DNA from: Azolla caroliniana
Lineage: Eukaryota > Polypodiophyta
Assembly: GCA_043228905.1 (NCBI GenBank)
Contig: JBHGNT010000012.1
Span: 6,572,001 to 6,636,000 of the forward strand
Length of the DNA: 64,000 bases
Direction of reading: 5' to 3'
Shown: positions 1 through 11,700 of the stretch, in pieces
Layout: the number at the start of each line of letters is the position of its first letter
Position numbering within the stretch: the stretch's first letter is position 1
Program-made: the position numbers and the translations under genes
Notes under the pieces: model-generated
Databases searched by the model: none
Told to the model about the DNA's origin: nothing
What the model saw: the letters and a program-made list of their open reading frames with translations, nothing else

Positions 1-129
1 CTCAATATTCTCAAGCAACTTTTTGGTTCCCATCAAGGGAGAGTAGATTAGGTAGTAAAGTATTAATGGCCAATCACAAATAATAATGTGCAAATTATTG
101 AACATAAATCAATGAGATAAAACTAATCA

Positions 130-1910
130 AACACCTATATTCTTGCAAATATGGAGATTGGTTCAGAATTTCTTGTGGTTTGGTAAAATGGAGTGTCATC
201 CTCAAAGTGAAATGGGATGTTATTACCTTACGTCGTTCTAAGGGAGGATTGACTATTATTGATCTAGGAGACCAATCAAGAGCATTGTTAACTAAGTTGA
301 TTGTTAGAGGATTTACTTTGGGTCATTAGATATGGAAAGTATTGTTGCTTGACCATTGTTTGGAATGCTCTCCTCGCTTAGGTACACCTTGGTCAAAGGA
401 TATAAATTGGATATCTATGGATGGGAGAAAAAATTTATTCAAAGTATTTTTTCTGCATGGAAACATGTCTTACCTAGTTTGCTCCACAATAAACCCAACC
501 CTGTGTATTATGATGAGTATCTCAGACAAAGAGTAGTCTGGAACTCGTTGTTTACAACATTGACAAATGGTTTAGTGTCGGGTTCTAAATGGTGGTTGGC
601 ATGGGGAAAAATGGCAGGTCTTCCTAACTCAGTCAAGACCTAGTAGGTTTTTTTCTCGCACTCCTCACGCCCCTGAGAAGAGCAAAAACAAGTATTAGCT
701 AGCATGCATTAAGGACAATTAATGTATCATCAAATTCAGGAAGCTATGAACAGAGTCACCATACCACCCAATCGCTCTTCCCATAGTTGGGTTGGTGTTT
801 TCTCAAGAGTGGAAGTACTCTTGACTCTAAAGGGGTATTTTGAGGATAAGACCTTCACTTTTTTTATGTGGATAACGCAAATCAATTGTCTCAGTCACAG
901 GAAATGCTAATCGATTATCCTTATGTTGTTGAACACAAGATAAGGGTAATCGGATACGTCGATCGCAAATGGTATATTGATCCACCAATAGAGGATATAA
1001 GTTCACATTAGAAGTTGTGGGTGTTGGTGGTTCATATTAGATTGGGAACTAGTTGATGATCAATGGACAAATCCATTTACTGGCAACAACTTTAATTTTT
1101 TCCAATTTTTTGTACAGTTGGTTGGAAAGATGTGCTCTCAGATAGATGGGACATGTTACCAGCTGCATTTTAATATTGGAGTCAACAAGGTATTATTCCA
1201 AAGTTTCTTGCTAAGTTTTGGGTTAACCTATGGGCAAGAAAACAACCACGACAAATACTACATGTACGGTGGTTACTTGTGCATCAAGCCTTGCTTGTTG
1301 GCACATGGCTGAGTAAGATGGGCATACCATCCAACTCGTTATCATTTACAAGCTGAAACTCAAAAACATTGTCTATGGGCCTACATTGAGTCTTAATTTT
1401 AATTAGTATGGCAATGCCTCGTTCGAATATTTGCTCACTGCTTTCCCCATTGGTATTAACATGGGGCATGGTGGTTTGGACGTCACTTGTTCCCTCTATT
1501 TTCCATTACAACGCCAAATTTATGGACCATGGTTTTCACACCAAATTAGGAAGTGTTCATGCACTTCCATTAGTGTCTATGAAGTTTTTAAGGATAAGGA
1601 AAGACGTACAACCATTATGGGAGATACCGAGTAGTACTACTTTATATACATCTAGAAAGCAATTGAATTGGTTAAAAGTATTTGGTTGGACATTTGTTCA
1701 CACTTCGAAGGGTCAATGGGATTGTATTGTTGGAGATTCTGACAATAAAACTGCACGCCGCGATGAGTTTTCTTACTTACTTGGTGGACATCTACTCCAC
1801 TTATAACCTTGAAGAATGGCACTCCTTTTTGGCACTTTAAAACTTTGTAAATTGTTTACAGTAATGAATGGATCTCTTTCTATAAATTAAAAAAAATAAA
1901 AAATCAAACA
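130..1910 (+). mobile_element. Degraded L1-type LINE, 3' half (RT tail, post-RT region, 3' UTR)
   Basis: Broken reading frames on the plus strand resemble the end of a plant LINE ORF2. At 200-330 a piece reads KVKWDVITLRRSKGG, the region just after the reverse transcriptase domain. At 356-643 the text has FSAWKHVLPSL and WNSLF, typical of the post-RT part. Near 1200-1490 a zinc-binding-like RT tail is visible (LLVHQALLVGTWLSKMG), then WTSL. The frames are interrupted by stops and frameshifts, so this is a relic. The 3' end is near 1850-1910, where an A-rich tail begins. The 5' half, including the catalytic YADD part, lies outside the window or is lost. The assignment rests on remembered LINE protein patterns. 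Confidence 0.7.
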
Positions 1911-2195
1911 CACATAGCAATCAAAACACATTGTAAATTGTTTACCGTAATGAATGGATATCTTTTTATAAATAAAAAATAAAAAAATCAAACACAAATA
2001 GGAATTGAAACTTAGTACTTTATGGGGAAAAAAAAGGAATCAAAACTTAGTAAATTGTTTACACCCATGAATGGATATCTTTGTATAAATCAAAAATCAA
2101 AAAACACATTGGAATGAGAACGTTGTAAATTGTTTACACCAATGAAATGAATATCTTTTTATAAATGAAAAATGAAACAATCAAACACCTCTGAT
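1845..2195 (+). repeat. Four imperfect repeats of a LINE 3' tail
   Basis: The block GTAAATTGTTTAC followed by ATGAATGGAT, a run of T, TATAAAT and A-rich sequence occurs four times, starting near 1847, 1931, 2050 and 2125. Spacing is irregular (about 75-120 bp) and the A-rich parts vary. The first copy is the end of the LINE relic, so the others look like tail duplications or successive tail insertions. Confidence 0.75.
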
Positions 2196-2207
2196 CTAAT
2201 TTCCCAG

Positions 2208-2535
2208 GTCGTTAACATGTAAATTCAGAGATCTATTCATGTAATTAGTGCCCTCCATTCTCAGATCATTAACATGTAAATTCATAGATCTATTCATGTA
2301 ATCTAATGACCTTGATTTTAAGATCATTAACATGTAAATTCATAGATCTATTCATGTAATCTAATGACCTCGATTTTAAGATCATTAACATGTAAATTCA
2401 TAGATCTATTAATGTAATCTAATGACCTCGATTTTAAGATCATTAACATGTAAATTCATAGATCTATTCATGTAATCTGATGACCTTGATTCTCAGATCA
2501 TTGACATGTAAATTCAGAGATCTATTAATATAACT
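2208..2535. repeat. 58-bp tandem repeat, six units
   Basis: Unit starts are at 2208, 2264, 2322, 2380, 2438 and 2496, giving a period of 58 bp after the first unit. Each unit begins GATCATTAACATGTAAATTC and contains AGATCTATTCATGTAATC. The inner units are nearly identical and the outer ones more diverged, as usual for arrays that expand from the middle. No ORF runs through it. Confidence 0.93.
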
Positions 2536-2779
2536 TCAATGAAGTGTCTCTCCTCTGATATCAATGAAAACATATTCCAATAGTAGAAAGATTTGAATGG
2601 GGAAACTTTTAGGGTTGATTTAGATTATATACGCATTCATTAGAGTCTGAGAGTATTAGATGTACAAGATGTGAACCATATAAACTAAGAGAAAGTCAGG
2701 CATATCCATCCAGTACGGTTAGCTTAGCTAAACCAAGGGTAATTATATGGAGGGAAGGGCACCTTTATATGAAGGGAAA

Positions 2780-3190
2780 TTATTGGGATTTTGAAGGCTT
2801 GTTAATTGAATTTATAGCTTTCTCTTCTTCTTCTTCTTTTCTTCTTCTTTCTCTTTCTCCTTCTCCTTCTCCTTCTTCTTCTTCTTCTTCTTCTTCTTCT
2901 TCTACTTGTGCATCTTCTTGGATGGAACAAAGAATTTCCATATCCTTTTGCATATATTTGGAGCAAGACTTGTGGGTTTTCTTCTTCTTTATGGCCATTG
3001 TTGAGTGGGTTTGGGCTGTTAATGATGTCTCTTTGTTAGTCTTCTTGTTTTTGTTCTTGTTGTACTCTTCCAATTCTTCTTGATAGTAGTTGAGATGAGA
3101 GTAGAAACTAGTGTTGAGAGGAGCCCCATCATAATGTGAAATTGGGCCAAAAAAGAAGCACTCAGGGATGCCAAAGCTCATAGATCCCAT
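2780..3190 (-). CDS. Possible small gene for an acidic/lysine-rich protein of unknown function
   Basis: A 136-codon ORF starts at 3190 in a good plant start context (CCTCCATGGGATC). Upstream on the same strand is a CT-rich leader and a TATATAAAT box about 135-150 bp from the start codon. This is the promoter/leader layout expected of a real plant gene. The N-terminal 40 residues look like ordinary protein (MGSMSFGIPECFFFG). The middle is lysine/threonine rich. The last third is a glutamate run read from a CTT/CTC microsatellite at 2820-2905. I do not recognise a family. The acidic tail may be an accident of the microsatellite, and an intron could replace it. Function is unknown. Confidence 0.35.
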   Translation of the reverse strand: MGSMSFGIPECFFFGPISHYDGAPLNTSFYSHLNYYQEELEEYNKNKNKKTNKETSLTAQTHSTMAIKKKKTHKSCSKYMQKDMEILCSIQEDAQVEEEEEEEEEEGEGEGERERRRKEEEEEKAINSINKPSKSQ

Positions 3191-3320
3191 GGAGGTCTTG
3201 TGGGAGAGAAGATAAGGTTGTGTAAAAAACCGAGGAAAGAGAGAGAGAGAGAGAGAGAGGATAAGGACTTACAAAGACTACAGAAAAAAACTTGAGAAAT
3301 GAGAGATATGGAGATAAGGA

Positions 3321-3329
3321 TTTATATAA
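3321..3329 (-). promoter_or_regulatory. Candidate TATA box for the small gene
   Basis: On the minus strand the sequence reads TATATAAAT, followed downstream by a pyrimidine-rich leader including a CT run at 3237-3259 and then the ATG at 3190. Spacing suits a transcription start near 3295. Inferred from sequence alone. Confidence 0.35.
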
Positions 3330-3459
3330 GAAAAGAGTAGACTCTAGAGAAAAAAAAGGGGAGGGGGGGACAAAGAGAAGTGGGATTAGGCCTTCTTTAT
3401 GAGGATAAATGTGACACATCACATCCTCTTCACTTTCTCTATCCATATACACAAAGACT

Positions 3460-5870
3460 AGTTTTTCTTTTCCTTTTCATTTGCTACAGCACTCGGGGAT
3501 CCGCTTACAAAACAAGCGGCCCAACGAATAGGAACGAGTCCGTCCATCTCTACATATTGGACGTGGTTTCAGATAGTGATAATCAGTACAATATATATAT
3601 ATCTTGATTTACCATTGTATGCTTCAGTGAATCATTTGAGCCCCAACACATTTTTCCATTGAGGATTTTGCAACTTTGGTCAGGAGCAAGGAACCTACGA
3701 CATAACATCATAGTTGCAAACCTTTTTTTGATACATAACAAATCGATTTATCTAAACCATACTTCCCTTTTCACTTTACACTTTGGCTTTCACATGGTAT
3801 GCAATTTTGAATGGAAGAATACATAATATGTACATTGTAGTACATATTCTTCATCGCTTTAACTTTTCGTATTTTTTTGGTAATTAGGCTTCTAATCAAA
3901 CAAGGTAGTAAACTAAAAATATGTAACCTTACATTGCAATTCCTTGATCTAGGCGAGAAAAATCTCCTCAAACGTCTAATATCCTTTCTTCTTTTCTTTG
4001 GAATACACTAGTGCCTCATCATTGTATATTTTTAATGCGTCCTCGAAAGAAACGTACTCATTGTTGGGCCCATTTCACACTAAAGTGGAGGAGAGGATTT
4101 TGACTTTAATACCTTGCCCACCATTGCCTCTAAAATTGGATTCAAGTATTTTTGCATCCCCCACAAAGTGCACCCTAGGTCAGGGGAAGAAGATAAACGT
4201 ATTTTAAGAGACTAATTGTCACTCGTCATTGAATGCCTAAGTTACACTAAGATGCAATTGTATAGATTATTTTCACTATCCCTCACAATTCATTGCCAAC
4301 TTTCTACTCTAACACACTTAACTGAAAGTCACATTAGTTGATGGAATTACTTTTAAATTCACGTTGCCAACTTTCTACTCTAACATACTTAACACAAAGT
4401 CACATTGGTTCATGGAATTATTTTTTAATTCGTTGAGTAAAATTGAGTCATACTTAAATTTATTTATTTTTCCGAAGAAAGGGTGCTTCCCATTAGTTAG
4501 GTAAAGTGTCTTTACAATCCAATATGTACACCATTAATGTAATCATAGACACTCAAAAGTTCTGTCTACCACATTACCCTATATGGCACACTCCTCTTTA
4601 TTTATCATTGAACTCCTCTAAAACCAATACTAATCATGCACAGTAAAACGATATTGTAATCTTCATATATTCCAAGAGCACCAATTTGTGTTGATCATCC
4701 CGACACCTACAAAATTTCAGAAAAATACCACTTCCCTTCCTAGTTGGACTGCTAGGGCAAATATAGCCATTAAGGCGTGGCGTAACACCACTTTAGCACG
4801 CCGTTTACAAAGTCCACCAAGGGCAAGTTTGACCATGACTGTTGGAAGGAGAGTTATATATATTATATATTATAACAATTGACTTGTTCGTTAATTTTTT
4901 CAATTGATTGAATAAAATTCAGGATTCTATATATATTGGTGTGTACACTCCAAATGCCCTTAGATTTCCCCCTTTCGATGACAAAATAAATTTTGTTACT
5001 CGTAAGGGTTCTCATTTTTCTTTACTATTACTGCCTATCTATAGCATAAGCATCAACATTTTTCTTATTATTGTAAATAACATTGTTGCAATCATAATCT
5101 TCAACTCCATTCTCTCATTTTCACACCACTTTTATTGATACACCAAAATCAATGTGTGAGCATCAAAATCATTATGTATCACAACATGTTTAGTGCCCAT
5201 ATGGCAAGCAAGACTGTAAATAGCATGCGACAAAGGCTTATGTTAATATTTTTAATGCACATTATTTTTAGTGACCATATGAAAAGACTAACATCAATAC
5301 ACATTATTTTTAATGCTGAAATTTAGTAGTTACATTACTAGAAGGCTCTCTTCAGGTTTGGAGGACAACCAATAATGATTTGAAGCCCTCCTGAATTCAT
5401 TACATTGTGTTCTTTCCTCTTAAGAGTATCACAAATCTCTGAATCAGATTCTTGAGGTAAGTAACACAGACACAAAATATATACACAATCACAAAAAACC
5501 AACTGCTTAGTACTATATATACACAATCACAAAAAATCAACTGCTTAGTACTAGGGTAAGAAATCTTTTGATCCTAAATGGAACTAAACGAGAGATCACA
5601 AATAGCATTAGCCCATAACTCCATCCTGATAGACACATAGAAAATAAAGATATAGATTGATTTGAGTAATGAGCACTTATAATGGAATAAGTGGTTCTAA
5701 GTGTGCAAAAATAGCTTTTATATTCCCCTCAACCATATAAAAGGGACACTTAAACCTCGCAGTAGAAAGACTCCCTCCCATATCAGAACATGTCATCTCC
5801 TCCAAAACAGAAAAGATCAAATTGTCAATCTACTCCAATCTAATACCTAAAGGCATCTATATCTCATAAA
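3460..5870. other. Stretch without recognisable genes
   Basis: AT-rich sequence with only short chance ORFs. The one clear structure is a 71-bp tandem duplication (4293-4363 and 4364-4434) that begins TTGCCAACTTTCTACTCTAA. No splice-consistent exon of a known family was seen on either strand. Confidence 0.6.
4293..4434. repeat. 71-bp tandem duplication
   Basis: Two adjacent copies begin TTGCCAACTTTCTACTCTAA at 4293 and 4364. They share CTTAAC, AAAGTCACATT and ATGGAATTA and differ at scattered positions, so the duplication is not very recent. Confidence 0.85.
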
Positions 5871-5933
5871 ACTATTTAGCAAAAATTGCACTTGGAGCAA
5901 ATAATTTCCCTTGAAATTTTATCATTATGTGGT

Positions 5934-6038
5934 TTATTTCTCGGAAGTTTCATCACTTTGGACAGGCAAAACATGTTTATGAGTTGCAACTGACAAATAT
6001 GTATTCCATGCCAAAGCAATAACATTTGCTGCCAACAC
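5934..6038 (-). CDS. Mpv17 gene, terminal exon 7
   Basis: After an acceptor reading TTGCCAG the exon encodes VLAANVIALAWNTYLSVATH and continues to a TAA at 5936-5934. This matches the last helix of the family, which typically reads VLASNVVALAWN. It joins exon 6 (ending PQQLQ) in phase 0. The exon is 8.5 kb from exon 6. Its assignment rests on this family match and on the absence of a terminal helix near exon 6. Confidence 0.85.
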   Translation of the reverse strand: MLAANVIALAWNTYLSVATHKHVLPVQSDETSEK

Positions 6039-6066
6039 CTGGCAACCACGTAACAAAAGATTAGAT

Positions 6067-6127
<61 letters not shown>

Positions 6128-8700
6128 GCCTTTGATCATATTCGACCATGCTTGCCATATATCTTCGACCAAGCCCAATCCTTGCACAAATTTCTCTCAC
6201 AACCACAATATGCACTCTCGATTGCAACATTCATTGTTAAGTTCTGGAACATCGAGAGTCGCTACTCACTTTCACACGTATCACATGAAATGTAATATTT
6301 TTGGTCTCATAAGTCATATTTCACCTCCGAAGACGATAGTATACTCTCTCCCTCTCTCATGATGATCAGCTACAAATTGGGAAGGGCCAAGATCATGATG
6401 AATTTGTTGGTAAGCACTTTATCTATGCCCGTCACACCTTGCTCCCATCGCTAGCACACATCTTTAATAGAGCCATGTGTGAAGGTTTCCCTACTAGATG
6501 GACTCAGCACACCATTGTGCCAATCCTCAAGAGTGGAGACCCATTGATGCCAACCAACTATAGGACAATCATGATTGGCCATTACTTGGCTAAACTATAT
6601 GGCTCAATTCTAGAATCAGAATTACGTATATGGGCAGAGTGGAATGGCTGCCATTCAGTTGGACAGGCAGGCTTTCCGAAGGGGTTCACAACTTTGGATC
6701 ACATATTCACCCTCCGGGCCCTTATTGAGGAGGACAGAGCCCATAATAAGAGGATTTACTGCTGCTTTGTGGATTTCCGAAAAGCCTTTGACACTGTGCC
6801 ACGTGCTCGGCTTATGCAGCGGCTAGAAGCCCTTGGTGTTCCTACAGATATGCAATGGGGAATCTATACACTATGAATCTGTGTCAGGAAAAGTGTGATC
6901 TCCCAAGGGTTTGTCAGAGGCTGTGGCTAGCACAATCGGAGTGAAGCCAGGATGCCCACTATCACCCACTCTCTTCGGTCTCTATATAGATGAGGTATCA
7001 CATTACATAGAGAGATTGGGGGGTTTGGGAGCACGCCTAGCAGGTATAGCTATACAAATATTACTATATGTTGATGATATTGTGTTGATTTCTAACTCTC
7101 CGGAGGGACTACAAAGACATCTAAATGCCTTAAAACTATTTTGTACGGACAAAGGTTTGTCAATCAACATGGATAAAACTAACGTGATAGTGTTTAACAC
7201 CACTCAAACATGGGTAACAAGATCAGAACCGGCATTCTTCTTGGGAGCAGAAAAGGTGGAATACACATACCTAGGAGTAACATTTACAAGGCCTAGGTTC
7301 TCCTTACAAGAGGCTGCTTGTGCCTGACTTTCTCATGGATATGCAACCCTTGGCGCTCTCAAGAGACAATGTGCACATCACGAACTAAGTTGTGGTTATT
7401 TGATACACTTGTCACACCAACTCTTCTCTATGGGGTAGAAACATGGGGATCGAGTGTTAACAAGGCAAATCATTGGAAAGATTTAGAGAGACCTTTAGTG
7501 TCAATGATTGCTCACATGATAAGGAGCAAATGATCGGTGCCCCACGATATAATCCAGGCAAAGATGGGAGCAGCACCTATAATCACCGAGGCATTGTTCC
7601 AATCAATGACATGTATCTAACGTCTTTGGGAGTTCCCTAAACGAAGGTACCCAATGTTGGCACTTATGTCATCAAGACAACTGGCTGAAAATGGAGACAT
7701 TCATTGTTAATATGCTGAAATGCAACAATCGTTCCAGTCACATGGCATGAGTATAAATGCCCTACCCCTGTTCCAATATAGCTTGGACTGTCCTCATCTA
7801 AATATGAGCAAAGTGGAAAAGAATAGAGTGATCCGAACTGATATTATTAACTTGAAAAACAAGATAACATGGATCAGCCCCAAAATACCACTTGGTACGA
7901 AGATGGCCCACTATAAGACACACTTCTTACACACATCGGAGGATGGATTCATCATGACTCCACCTTATATGGACATACATCTATCCTATGCATTGCGTAG
8001 TGTGATAGGGCAGCTGCGAACTTCATCACATGACTACCTCTAGAAGAGAGAATTTGCCAATTGTGTCATCAAGGAGTGGAATCCGAAGAACACTATGTTT
8101 GTCATTGTAGTGTCTTTTATGCAATCAGAAGGAGACATCATTGCCTCTTTAAACAAGGCTTTGGCCCACTACGAAAGGTAATGGAATATGAGGACCAACG
8201 GTGCCTAGGACTTTTCTTGCTAGAGCTCAAGCAACATCGGGAAAAGTTGTTGAAGAATACAGCCACACAAGCTCATCCACAAAGAGCAATCACAACTTTC
8301 TTTAGCCCCATCACTCCTACTAATGCTACAAGTCAATCATGGGATACACAAATGGGCTCCTAACCAGGACATAACAAAGGGGTTACAATTGATTGGGCAA
8401 TAGCAATTTCCCGTGCACGTAGGCCCCGACCCCATGGACCACAACCTCAACACCCTTGTTATTGACATATAAAAGCCATTATCTCCCACCATCGTAGGTG
8501 CTTCCCTCACTTCGAAGACATTTCCATTCCGGACCGACCTATGCTAGAGATCTTTCCGAAAACCAGATTCCCTCATCTCTTTTTATCTTATATACTTTTA
8601 TATTTACAGAGTATAACTTTATTTATTTATTTGTTGTTCTCAAAGACGAGACAACACTTAAGATGTAATCTCCATTTTGGCCTCTTAAAAGACGTTAATA

Positions 8701-8732
<32 letters not shown>

Positions 8733-11700
8733 CTTCTTTCTCTCTCTCTTATTCGGTCTTATAGGCCATTTTGGCCTCTTAAAAGACATTAATATATCTT
8801 TCTTTCTTTCTTTCTCTAACTTGAGGATCTCACATGTGCCAAAAACCAGATTCCCTCATTAATTTTCTTTTCATGTTATTTACTGTGTAATATTTATTTT
8901 ATTTTGATTTGTTCTCAAAGACGAGACAACACTTAAGATGTAATCTCTTATTTGGTCTTATAGGACGTTAATATTTTGGCTTCTTAAAAGACGTTAATAT
9001 ATCTTTCTTTCTTTCTTTCTTTCTTTTCTCTCTCTGTCTAGCTTGATTACTTGGTGATACCTTGTGAGCATCTGCAAATGGAAGAACTCAAGGTGCCGAG
9101 TGAATATATGTGTATGGTGTGTGTGTATGGGAGACAAAGAAGGCATATAAAGAGTTGCAAATTCTAGAGAGAGAAGAATGTAGGAAGAAAGAAAGAAGAA
9201 GAAAGATATATTAACGTCTTTTAAGAGGTCAATGGCCTATAAGACCAAACAAGAGATTACATCTTAAGTGTTGTCTCGTCTTTGAGAACAACAAACCAAC
9301 AAATCAAGGCACAGAATTTAGAAGACTGTACAAGATTGTAGGAAGAGAGAATGTAGAAAGAAAGATTTATTCTAGGCATAGAATGTAGAAGAGAGATAAT
9401 AAAGATGAAAGAGAGTACAAGTCTGGAGCTGCCACCCTCCACCTCCTCTAAGCTCTAGAATGGTGATCCAACATTGAGTTGATTGAAGAGCTTATCAATG
9501 AATTGCCTCGGAAGTGGCTTAGTAAACAAATCAGCCACATTTTCTTGAGTAGGACAATAGGCCAAATTGATGACTTATGATTTCATTAATTCACGAACAA
9601 AGTGATAGTGCACTTCAATATGTTTTGTTCTACCATGAAATGATGAGCTATGTGCCAATGCACGGGGACTTTGGCTATAAATGGAAATAACTTGGCAATA
9701 ACTCTAGATCCCTAACAAATCTTCCATTTCCCATCACCAAAGGTTGTGTGAAATCCATCATCATCTAGCTGTCCTGTGCTAATCAAGCTCTTCTTGAGCT
9801 GAGGTACATGCCGTACATGCTGAAGTGTGAAAGCAGAACCATGCTGAAACTGTAATTGCACAATGCCAATACCTGCAATTTCACATGCATAGTTGTCCCC
9901 AAGATGGACAACACCATGTCGACACCCTGTGTCATCTGAAAACCACTCACAATGAGGGGTGACGTGAAAAGAAGCACCGGAATCGAGTATCCATTTTCAC
10001 GTCAGTCGTCTAAAACCATTTTTAGGCTCTGATGATAACACCGTCACAATCCAAGATCTTGTAACATTAGAGAATTTTTCTTACAAACTTCATGTTCCTG
10101 AACAAATTCTTGATTCTCGTACTAAACGTTTACGTTCCAAAGAGATTCAGCTATTCAAGATCAAATGGATGGATAAACCTATTGATGATGCCACATGGGA
10201 ACGCGAGCATACTCTTAAAGCATAATTTCCTCACTGCATATTGCAAGAGTGCAATCTTTTAAAGTAGCAGAGTATGTTATGTACACATAACGTTGGTGAG
10301 GGTGGTAGGTCACTAATGTTTACATTAGTGAAGGGTAATGTTCACTAATGTTAAAAACGGGGCTAATGTGATTGGATAGAAGGAATGATCGGTGCATGCA
10401 CTATCATGATTTGGGCAACCAATGAATGGAGACCCTTTTAGAAAGGCACATCTATTCAAGGGGCCTAGGAAAAGGTATAATTACGAGACTTAGCTACCCT
10501 CATAAGCACATTACGTCTGAAGGCTGCTGTCTTAAACACCGGTGGTGCGGGCTAGGCTTTCGTCTCGACGATCGTGTTTATCTCTTCCAAGGTATTAGTC
10601 ATCCTAATATCCGGCGGTATGGGACGTCAGTGGTAGGTTGGCTATGTCTAGATCATAGCTCGGGGGTGGTCGGTGGAACGGGTTCTTCTATCCAATCTAT
10701 TTTCCTTCTTTTACTTTACTTTGGTCTATTGATTAGTAATAGACTCTTAACAGATGATGTTGGACAGCAAAATGACTCTCTTGATGGGCATATGCAGCCA
10801 CCTACTCATGCTGAAAACAGGGCTGGAAATGATATACAGCAGCCCATTAACAATGAAGATGTCAATGTACCACCTGATGTAGATCCATTGCCGGATAATG
10901 TGGACCATTGGGTAAGAAGATCTACACATCCTAGGAAGCAAGTGAATAGATATGACCCTTCTATACATTACATCATGTTATCAGATGAGGGTGGGCCTCT
11001 TACTTATCAAGAGGCGAAACTATGTGAGCACAAAAAGAAGTGGGAGTTAGCCATGCAAGAAGAGAAAACCCTTGCATGCAAATGATACTTGGGATTTGGT
11101 TTATTTGTCCAAAGAGAGGAAGGCCATTCCAAACAAGTGGGTATACAAAATCAAAATTGTTGATGGCAAACTCAAGTATAAGGCAAGGCTAGTTGCTAAG
11201 GGATATGCCCAAAAAGAGGGCATTGATTTCCAAGTGGTTTTGTCTCCAATGATTAAGATGACCACACTACGTGTCTTGTTTGTTCTCATAGCCACCTTGG
11301 ATTTGGAATTATTCCAAATGGATGTTAAAACTGTCTTTTTGCATGGTGATTTACACGAAGAGCTGTACATGAAACAGCCAAAAGGATATGCCATTCCTGG
11401 AAAAGAGCATCTGGTATGCAAGGTGAAAAGGAGCTTATATGGGCTGAAACAAGGCCCCAAGCAATGGTATAAGAAGTTTGATGCATTTATGCTCGAACAT
11501 GGGTTCAAAACAAGCCATGTTTGAGCCATCCAACGTCTTTTCATGCGTCAAAGAATTCTTACTCCTTGCTGAAAATCTTAGCAGTCATTAACTCGTTACT
11601 CTTCACACTGATAGAGGGGGTGGGGTGAGTACATGTCTCAAGAGTTCAATGCTTTCTTGAAGGACAGAGGTATTGTCCATCAATGCACCACTCCATACAA

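Noticed and set aside
5876-6187. 103-codon minus ORF with an Arg-Glu run
   Set aside because: The run is a GA microsatellite, and the real coding part in this region is exon 7 in another frame.
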